Source: Acidobacteriota bacterium (GTDB taxonomy: Bacteria; Acidobacteriota; Terriglobia; Terriglobales; Acidobacteriaceae). Taken from it: a stretch of 11,809 bases of DNA. The notes under the pieces were generated by a model. That model was given only the letters and a program-made list of their open reading frames with translations. It was not told the origin of the DNA and did not search any database. The DNA lies in assembly GCA_021779695.1 (NCBI GenBank), contig JAJYAE010000127.1, positions 1 through 11,809 of the forward strand, read 5' to 3'. Shown one piece after another: positions 7,181 to 11,809 of this stretch (its first letter is position 1; the number at the start of each line of letters is the position of its first letter). The position numbers were made by a program, and so were the translations under genes.

Positions 7181-7450
7181 ATGACGACCGAGAACAATGT
7201 TAGCGGGGACGGTGCCAAAAAAGTCACTATCTTTGTGAACGGAACACCTTACGAAGTTGAAATGGGGCGAATCTCGTACGATCAGCTACTTGCCCTGATC
7301 CAAGCACCGCCGCTGCCGGAGGGGAAGCGCTATGCCGTGCAGTACAGCAAGGGTCACAACGACAAACCCACAGGCACCCTGATCGAGGGCGAGTCAGTGG
7401 AGGTAAAGAAAGATATGGAGTTCGATGTCACACCGGCTAATCGCTCGTAG
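7181..7450 (+). CDS. Ubiquitin-like protein, single Multi_ubiq-type domain
   Basis: This 89-aa protein has a short polar N-terminus and one beta-grasp-like domain at residues 13-85: KVTIFVNGTPYEVE (first hairpin), ISYDQLLALI (helix), YAVQYSKG (strand), then GTLIEGESVEVKKDMEFDVT (last strands). The V-N-G, I-S-Y-x-x-L-x-x-L, Y-S-x-G and L-x-x-G-x-x-V-x-V-K-x-x-M-x-F-x-V-T pattern is that of the bacterial multiubiquitin family, which usually has tandem domains; here there is one. It is the likely modifier activated by the E1 encoded next. The tail ends TPANRS, with no Gly-Gly, so either processing or unusual chemistry would be needed. ATG 7181 has a clear AGGAGG site; the open frame upstream (from 7082) lacks one. 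The last 26 bp overlap the E1 gene. Confidence 0.85.
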   Translation: MTTENNVSGDGAKKVTIFVNGTPYEVEMGRISYDQLLALIQAPPLPEGKRYAVQYSKGHNDKPTGTLIEGESVEVKKDMEFDVTPANRS

Positions 7451-8618
7451 CAATGATCTGCTTGCACTTCGTGATGCTGGGTTGCATCTGGAAATTCGCA
7501 ACGGCTACCTTCTGATCAAGGACGTTCCATACGTGACCGCCTCTCGCGACGTCCGCGAGAATGGCGTGCTCGTCTCGAAGTTGGAGACGGAAATTGTCGG
7601 CGGTCACGAACGGACCAAGAAGCCAACCGATCACGTTGCATATTGGATCGGCGAACATCCATGCCATGCGAACGGCGAGAAAATTCGCAGTTTCGAAAAT
7701 CCCAGCAATCCGCAGGATTTCGGCAACGGCGTGAAGGTTGACTTCACCTTCTCAGCCAAAGCCGACTACCGCGACTACCAGCAAAAGATGCAAGCGTATC
7801 TGGGCTGGATCGTCGGCGAGGCAAAGAAACTTCGTCCGGAGGTCAGGGCCGAGACCCACCCGGTCTACGCAACTGACGAGGACGATGATGATGTGTTTCA
7901 CTACATCGATACGGCGTCTAGTCGCGTCCATATCGGTGCCGATAACGAGAAGCTCGAGAGCCAACGTATCGCGATCGTGGGCGTCGGTGGGACCGGCTCT
8001 TACGTGCTGGATTTTATCGCCAAAACGCGCGTGGCGGAGATCAGAATTTTTGATGGTGACCGCTTCGACACCCACAATAGTTTCCGGTCCCCGGGTGCGT
8101 GGTCTCTCGCCGAACTCGAACAGAAAAAATCAAAAGTACAGACATTTTTTGATGTCTACAGTAAGCTGCGGCGACGAGGGCTCATAAAACACGACGAACC
8201 GCTGAAGACGGACAATCTCCACCTCCTCGAAGGCGTCACTTTCGCTTTCCTCTGCCTAGATACTGGAAAGTCTAAGCGGGCCATCGTTGACTGGTTGCTG
8301 GAAAGGAGAATCCCATTCATCGACGTGGGTATGGGGATTGTGCGCGCTCCTAACGGATTGCAAGGCATCGTGCGGGTCCTGACATGCACGCCCGCGAAAT
8401 GCGACCACATCGACCGGCGCATGTCTTTCGGTGATGACGATGAAGCCGAAAACGAGTACGCGACGAACATACAGATTGCGGAACTGAATGCGTTGAATGC
8501 GGCCCTTGCCGTGATCCGTTGGAAGCGATTGGTTGGGTTTTATCGCGATGCAGGAGGAGAGAATTATTCGAGTTACCAGATCGCAACAGGCAATATCGCG
8601 AACGAGGAGAAAGGGTGA
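7425..8618 (+). CDS. E1-like ThiF-family adenylyltransferase with N-terminal DUF6791-type domain
   Basis: This 397-aa protein should adenylate the C-terminus of the ubiquitin-like protein. The ThiF/E1 fold covers about 175-397: nucleotide loop GVGGTGS (186-192), DGD (210-212), N218 and R221 in the place of the E1 N-x-x-R residues, K234/K235/K237 for the conserved lysine, and CLD (277-279). Cys321 and Cys326 in LTCTPAKCDH lie where E1 catalytic cysteines can occur. NIQIAELNALNAALAVIRWK (348-367) is typical of this subfamily. The N-terminal 150 residues resemble DUF6791, which accompanies these E1s; HVAYWIGEHPC (70-80) hints at an E2-like fold with Cys80, but that is inference. No separate E2 gene is visible. 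The start lies inside the ubiquitin-like gene, and the stop overlaps the DUF6527 start as GTGA. Confidence 0.92.
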   Translation: MSHRLIARSNDLLALRDAGLHLEIRNGYLLIKDVPYVTASRDVRENGVLVSKLETEIVGGHERTKKPTDHVAYWIGEHPCHANGEKIRSFENPSNPQDFGNGVKVDFTFSAKADYRDYQQKMQAYLGWIVGEAKKLRPEVRAETHPVYATDEDDDDVFHYIDTASSRVHIGADNEKLESQRIAIVGVGGTGSYVLDFIAKTRVAEIRIFDGDRFDTHNSFRSPGAWSLAELEQKKSKVQTFFDVYSKLRRRGLIKHDEPLKTDNLHLLEGVTFAFLCLDTGKSKRAIVDWLLERRIPFIDVGMGIVRAPNGLQGIVRVLTCTPAKCDHIDRRMSFGDDDEAENEYATNIQIAELNALNAALAVIRWKRLVGFYRDAGGENYSSYQIATGNIANEEKG

Positions 8619-9058
8619 ATCGTCGGACCCAGATTCAACACCGCTACGTCGAGTTCATCCCTAAGGATCTCGACGACGGCATCCTATATATCTCGACGCG
8701 CTTCAGGACCGCTTCCCATCTTTGTTGTTGTGGATGTGGAAACAAAGTTGTCACTCCGCTTAATCCAGCAAAATGGCGCCTCGTAGTACACAAGTCCACC
8801 GTTTCGCTGTCACCCTCGATCGGCCTCGGTGCCCTTCCTTGCCGGTCTCACTATTGGATCAGGAACTCCCGGATCGACTGGTGCCCGCAGATGACCGAGG
8901 CCCAGACCCGCCGTGCGCAGCGGGCGGATGAGTATGCGAGCCAGCTCCATACAGGGGAGCGACTGGCCATCCCGACGTCGCCAACAAGCTCTTTCACCCA
9001 TTCGATAGGAAAGCATTGGCGGCAATTGATCGGGTGGTTTATTTCTCTGTTCCAGTAG
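8615..9058 (+). CDS. DUF6527 family protein, cysteine-rich, possible peptidase partner
   Basis: This 147-aa protein starts at a GTG overlapping the E1 stop, preceded by GAGGAGAAAG. Residues 9-81 match the DUF6527 pattern: HRYVEFIPKDLDDGILYIS, then HLCCCGCGNKVVTPL (35-49), SLSPSIG (64-70) and PCRSHYWI (75-82). His35, Cys37/38/39/41, Cys76 and His79 could form a metal site. The family is regularly encoded beside multiubiquitin and ThiF genes. A role in processing or removing the tag is a reasonable idea but is not shown here. The C-terminal half (from about 92) is less conserved-looking, first charged, then Ser/Thr-rich, ending in a hydrophobic stretch GWFISLFQ. No JAB/MPN peptidase gene is seen in the island, which makes this the only candidate deconjugase. 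Confidence 0.87.
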   Translation: MNRRTQIQHRYVEFIPKDLDDGILYISTRFRTASHLCCCGCGNKVVTPLNPAKWRLVVHKSTVSLSPSIGLGALPCRSHYWIRNSRIDWCPQMTEAQTRRAQRADEYASQLHTGERLAIPTSPTSSFTHSIGKHWRQLIGWFISLFQ

Positions 9059-9158
9059 GTCTGCCAAACCCATTCTAGGCCCCTCACTAAGTCGCGAACT
9101 ATTCAGGCTAAGGTTGAGATTCGGGCAGCCGGTGAAGGCATTCCGCGTCGACTTCCCA

Positions 9159-9181
9159 GCAGCGCTCAAGCGCAGCGCTGC
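9159..9181. terminator. Hairpin downstream of the operon, possible terminator without T-run
   Basis: GCAGCGCT and AGCGCTGC form a perfect 8-bp stem around a 7-nt loop, 100 bp after the last island gene. No run of T follows, so it is not a standard intrinsic terminator. It could slow RNA decay or end transcripts by another route. Confidence 0.3.
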
Positions 9182-9313
9182 GGTGAAGCGAATGCTTGAA
9201 CGGTTCTTCAGCAAGATGAGGCGGGTGGCCGACGTCTAGTTGTCGCCAAATCGCCAATGCATTCACCGACATGGTTCCCGCTCACTCAGGTGTGCTGCAG
9301 GGCTCTTGCGTGC

Positions 9314-9411
9314 CAAGTTGACGAGAAACGGCCGACGCGCTCTCTTGGCCAAACGCGTCAGCGGTGGCTCAGCACAAGAGCGCGTAGGCGACTTTAAGTC
9401 CAAGTGGATCG
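9314..9411 (+). repeat. 98-bp dispersed hairpin repeat, copy 2
   Basis: Same orientation and length as the copy at 2052-2149, with about 86 of 98 bases identical by hand count. The 13-bp arms are at 9331-9343 and 9377-9389, with a single mismatch (GTAGGC instead of GTCGGC). The most conserved part is the hairpin, with 3 differences over about 60 bases; the flanks are looser, as expected for a structured or mobile repeat. Confidence 0.8.
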
Positions 9412-9572
9412 CTCCACCTCCCGCGTTTTCATTGCCTATCGCACTCTTGCCGAGGAATGTCTCCAGATGTGCGTATTCCGTTGACGTGAGCCGATTACTC
9501 TGACTCTCAAAATCCTGCCTACATCGCGGCGCAATCGCTGCCCGCATCAAAGCGTCGGCGCCCCAAAGCGGC

Positions 9573-9613
9573 CGGATTACATTTTTGGGTGTTACACCAA
9601 AAAGTGTAATCCG
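9573..9613. repeat. Long near-perfect palindrome
   Basis: The arms GGATTACATTTTTGGGTGT and ACACCAAAAAGTGTAATCC (9574-9592 and 9594-9612) are complementary at 17 of 19 positions with a single central base; one further C-G pair closes the outside. No T-run follows on either strand, so a simple terminator is unlikely. A protein-binding site or recombination/transposition site fits better. It lies 60 bp past the stop of the leftward DUF4386 gene. Confidence 0.7.
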
Positions 9614-9674
9614 CGTGTCCCGTTGTTCGGGTTCGTTGGGCAAAGCTGGAAATTCACGACATGCCCGTTTCTCG

Positions 9675-10391
9675 TTACCGATCAGCAGGATTCGCTATCC
9701 CATCGCTGCTCGGAATAGGCGTTTTGACACCGACGATCAGCAACCACGCCATGATCCACAACTCCCCTAACTCCGGGAGAGTTGCCAGACGGTTAACGAT
9801 GTTCAACTCCGCCGGAAGGAAAAGCGCCGTGAGGCTGAGGGTGACGAGGGCAACGCCGTTCAGCACGAGCCAGGCGCCAAGAACACGCGGGATGAAGCCA
9901 GACCTCCAGACCAGAACGCCAAAAGGAAAGAGCCAGAGACCCCAGAAGATGTTGGTCAAATTCGCTCCATCCGCGTGCAGTCCGAGAAAGAACATGGCCA
10001 GAGCGTTTCGCTGTGCTTCCCCAAACACCGATAGGAATGTGGCGCCCTGCAGCAAAGTCAGCGACGCGATCTCATTCAGGACATTCAAGAATGTCATAGG
10101 GAGAGAGATAAGGACCAGCATCACCATCAACGATGCCTGCCTCTCGCTCACGCTGAAAAGCAGCCGGTACAGAGCCCGAACCATGAAGAGAAATGCAATC
10201 GCCCCGACTAGCTCGCTGAGCATGCACCCACGAAACAGCGTCTCGTGAGCAAGGACCCTATTGGCAGTCGCGGTCGCGTTTCCAGATACGACCAGAACGG
10301 TTGGGACATAAATAAGCGGCACCCCTACAGCGATCGCGCTGAATAGATACATGGCGCCCGCAAACCGTGCCGTTTTCTGAATGGGCTGCAT
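9675..10391 (-). CDS. DUF4386 family integral membrane protein
   Basis: This 238-aa hydrophobic protein has about six membrane segments: roughly residues 11-35, 54-79, 86-108, 127-140 (weaker), 146-190 (two segments) and 207-223. The opening QKTARFAGAMYLFSAIAVGVP, the ELVGAIAFLFMVRALYRLL segment and the later NIFWGLWLFPFGVLVWRSGFIPRVLG pattern are typical of DUF4386, a family of short inner-membrane proteins of unknown function. The length is normal for the family. The ATG at 10391 follows a clear GAGGAG site. It runs opposite to the island and ends 60 bp from the long palindrome. It is probably an ordinary chromosomal gene unrelated to the island. Confidence 0.9.
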   Translation of the reverse strand: MQPIQKTARFAGAMYLFSAIAVGVPLIYVPTVLVVSGNATATANRVLAHETLFRGCMLSELVGAIAFLFMVRALYRLLFSVSERQASLMVMLVLISLPMTFLNVLNEIASLTLLQGATFLSVFGEAQRNALAMFFLGLHADGANLTNIFWGLWLFPFGVLVWRSGFIPRVLGAWLVLNGVALVTLSLTALFLPAELNIVNRLATLPELGELWIMAWLLIVGVKTPIPSSDGIANPADR

Positions 10392-10714
10392 CTTCGCTCC
10401 TCGCCAATGCGCTTGGCTACCTGATCATAAGTGGGACCGCCACTGCTCAACTCAAAGATAACCTGGATGCCGCAGCAACCCAGTTCGTCCTGTGAAATGT
10501 CGGCCAGGGTTCAGGCATCCAGCCCCAGGCCAAGGGCGAAGAACAGGAGCATGCCGGCCTGGCATGTTTATCAACTCGTCATCTCCGCATTTCCGGTGAT
10601 ACGGCCAAGACCCTTGAACATGACGAATACTTCGTTTGCGGGGACTTTTCCGCGGCAAAGGGAATCTTCCTTATCCTGTGTCCCAATGCGAGGCTCGGAG
10701 CAGCCGCTATGTGA
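10392..10714. other. Gene-free stretch upstream of DUF4386
   Basis: No gene is supported. Short minus-strand open stretches exist (for example one with GKVPANEVFVMFKGLGRITG, stopping near 10575, and one continuing in another frame into the DUF4386 start), but each is broken by stops and lacks a start signal. They could be remains of a decayed gene. The DUF4386 promoter should lie here. Confidence 0.45.
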
Positions 10715-11236
10715 TCACTTCAACTTCAAATATTTCGGGAACGTTGTGTAGAACTTCTCCGCGTGGGCGAGCAGCCCATTAAAATAATCATTCCATTTCT
10801 CTTTGGCATTGAAATCTCCAGGAGTTGACACCTTGATCCTGCTGGCCTTCTTGCCCGGAAGTTCCATCCATTCCACTGCGCTGCCAAGATCGACCTCGAT
10901 CTCGGCCCTGTGAGCGAACAGCTGTGTATAAAGGTTCTTGTTGTCATAGATGTAGAGTCCTGCCGCGAAAAGCCCCTTGATCGAATTGATCGTGAGTGAA
11001 ATGCAAGCCTCAAAATTGCCAGTTCTGATGGAGGTCCAATGTTGGTGAGACGGCTTCTGAAGCCGAAGCGTTGTCTTGTTTTGGATTGCAAACGCCTTGA
11101 ATTGAGTCCAGAACTCGAACCGGTCAGCGCCGACTCCGCTCAACGCTGCCTGGTTGGTGGAATCCTTCACCGAGCGTGCCCAATCGTTTGGCTTGCAGAT
11201 GATTTCAAAATGCGGGGCGCGTGGTGAAACAGAATC
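10715..11236 (-). pseudogene. DUF4268 protein, 5'-truncated remnant
   Basis: On the minus strand a frame open from 11236 to a TAA at 10715 encodes the C-terminal DUF4268 domain: RAPHFEIICKPNDWARSV, then FEFWTQFKAFAI, LRLQKPSHQHWTSI, GLYIYDNKNLYTQLFAHR, EWMELPGKKASRIKV and a terminal KYLKLK. In the family this domain normally follows an N-terminal nuclease-like half of roughly 150-200 residues and the linker just before KPNDW. Here the linker survives, but an in-frame TAG at 11237-11239 ends the match and a different gene occupies the upstream DNA. A GTG at 11170 could start a 151-aa product, but it lacks a ribosome binding site and cuts inside conserved sequence. I judge it a truncated gene; a functional short form cannot be excluded. 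Confidence 0.8.
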
Positions 11237-11406
11237 CTAAGAAGGCCGGAAGGCCGAAGCTGCCAGAGGGGAGCGCAAAAGGAGTGATGCTGCGCGTTCG
11301 GGTCACACAGGATGTGCGCGAGGCAATCGAGAAAGCGACGAAGGTCAAGGATCAAACCATCCCGGAGTGGGTTCGTGGCATTCTGCTTGCCAAAATGGGC
11401 GCTTGA
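11221..11406 (+). CDS. Small ribbon-helix-helix-like protein
   Basis: This protein is 61 aa from GTG 11221, or 60 aa from the adjacent GTG 11224. A basic N-terminus (KQNPKKAGRPKLPEG) precedes a strand GVMLRVRVT, a helix QDVREAIEKATKVKD and a second helix TIPEWVRGILLA. That strand-helix-helix order, with V-R-V-T and W-V-R, resembles ribbon-helix-helix DNA-binding proteins such as antitoxins and relaxosome accessory proteins. It has no obvious toxin partner here. It abuts the broken end of the DUF4268 gene on the opposite strand, so it may have arrived with the event that truncated that gene. The ribosome binding site is weak (GGGGCG). Confidence 0.62.
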   Translation: MVKQNPKKAGRPKLPEGSAKGVMLRVRVTQDVREAIEKATKVKDQTIPEWVRGILLAKMGA

Positions 11407-11534
11407 GACTATAGATTTCAAATTAGGACACTACCCCCCGTACACAGCCCGCATCTAAACCTTTGGTACTTTTGGTGTGTTTCCCTGTCTCGCGCTTCTT
11501 GCTTTGTGTTTGGCGACCGGCCTGAAAGTGCCCG

Positions 11535-11809
11535 ATGATTCCTTCTGATCGCTTTGCACGTACGTCCGTCGCGGCGTCTTCCCCCGTTTCCAGTCGCACG
11601 CGGCGCAGGGGCCTGCTGCGGTCAGGGTTCTGGCTGAGTCTCATCGTGCTGCTGTTGCCTGCGGGGTGCGGTTTCTGGGTGCAGGGTCCGCTGCCGATTG
11701 TCGTTATTCCACCTCCCGGCGGACCGCCACCGACGGCCACGCAGAACGGCACGATCACCATCACGCCGCAATATATTGCCCTTGCGCCCGGCCAGTCGTT
11801 CCAGTTCAC
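11535..11809 (+). CDS. Lipoprotein with Ig-like surface domain, N-terminal part (runs off window)
   Basis: From the ATG at 11535 the frame is open to the window edge (91 codons). Residues about 20-45 form an arginine-rich n-region and hydrophobic core, SGFWLSLIVLLLPAGCG; LPAGC fits a lipobox, so Cys44 is probably lipidated. A proline-rich linker (VVIPPPGGPPP) follows, then the start of a beta-rich repeat, TITITPQYIALAPGQSFQF, which matches the opening strand pattern of Big/Ig-like domains common in large acidobacterial surface proteins. The start has only a weak upstream GAAAG. The protein probably sits in the cell envelope; the rest lies beyond the window. Confidence 0.78.
   Translation, partial: MIPSDRFARTSVAASSPVSSRTRRRGLLRSGFWLSLIVLLLPAGCGFWVQGPLPIVVIPPPGGPPPTATQNGTITITPQYIALAPGQSFQF

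Larger units (their letters stand above)
9059..9674. other. Gene-free right border of the island
   Basis: This 616-bp stretch holds no gene I can support. It contains a perfect 8-bp-stem hairpin (9159-9181), copy 2 of the dispersed repeat (9314-9411) and a long near-perfect palindrome (9573-9613). A short open frame ends at 9239 with a basic peptide (about 35 codons from a GTG at 9132) but lacks a ribosome binding site and recognisable similarity. Confidence 0.55.

Noticed and set aside
9159..9181. Hairpin as a standard intrinsic terminator
   Set aside because: Strong stem but no T-run on either side, so it is kept only as a low-confidence entry.
9132..9239. Short plus-strand open frame with a basic peptide after the DUF6527 gene
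   Set aside because: About 35 codons from a GTG without a ribosome binding site, overlapping a hairpin; no similarity recognised.
11423..11809. Minus-strand open frame at the right edge
   Set aside because: It is antisense to a signal peptide, lipobox and Ig-like repeat on the plus strand, which are far more protein-like.
1..11809. CRISPR array, tRNA or rRNA genes
   Set aside because: No regularly spaced short repeats, no cloverleaf-like segment and no rRNA-like conserved sequence noticed on reading through.

Overview
The window looks like chromosomal DNA from a GC-rich Gram-negative soil bacterium, most likely an acidobacterium (Terriglobia-like). That placement is inference: it rests on the style of the lipoprotein with an Ig-like repeat at the right edge, the exported serine hydrolase and DUF4386 neighbours, and the dispersed hairpin repeats. 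No rRNA, tRNA or CRISPR array was seen.

Layout. (1) Positions 1-424: the 5' end of an IS3-family transposase gene on the minus strand runs off the left edge, followed by non-coding sequence holding a partial copy of a dispersed repeat. (2) 425-1897: an exported beta-lactamase-fold serine hydrolase. (3) 1898-2507: non-coding, with copy 1 of a 98-bp hairpin repeat. (4) 2508-9058: eight plus-strand genes forming one accessory island. (5) 9059-9674: non-coding, with copy 2 of the same repeat (same orientation, 7.26 kb away), an 8-bp-stem hairpin and a 39-41 bp near-perfect palindrome. (6) 9675-11809: a DUF4386 membrane protein, a 5'-truncated DUF4268 gene, a small ribbon-helix-helix-like protein, and the start of a lipoprotein.

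The island has two blocks. The first is an SMC-like ABC ATPase, a soluble HEAT-repeat histidine kinase and a response regulator with a divergent winged helix; their reading frames overlap, so they are translationally coupled. The second is a 71-aa conserved-looking small protein, a DUF3892 protein, a ubiquitin-like (Multi_ubiq-type) protein, an E1-like ThiF/DUF6791 enzyme and a cysteine-rich DUF6527 protein. The last three also overlap and match the gene content of bacterial ubiquitin-like conjugation loci. The simplest reading is a defence or stress module in which a cytoplasmic two-component pair senses something, perhaps through the SMC-like ATPase, and controls a protein-tagging pathway. 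The individual families are recognisable. The combination, and its framing by direct repeats, is the part I do not recognise as described.
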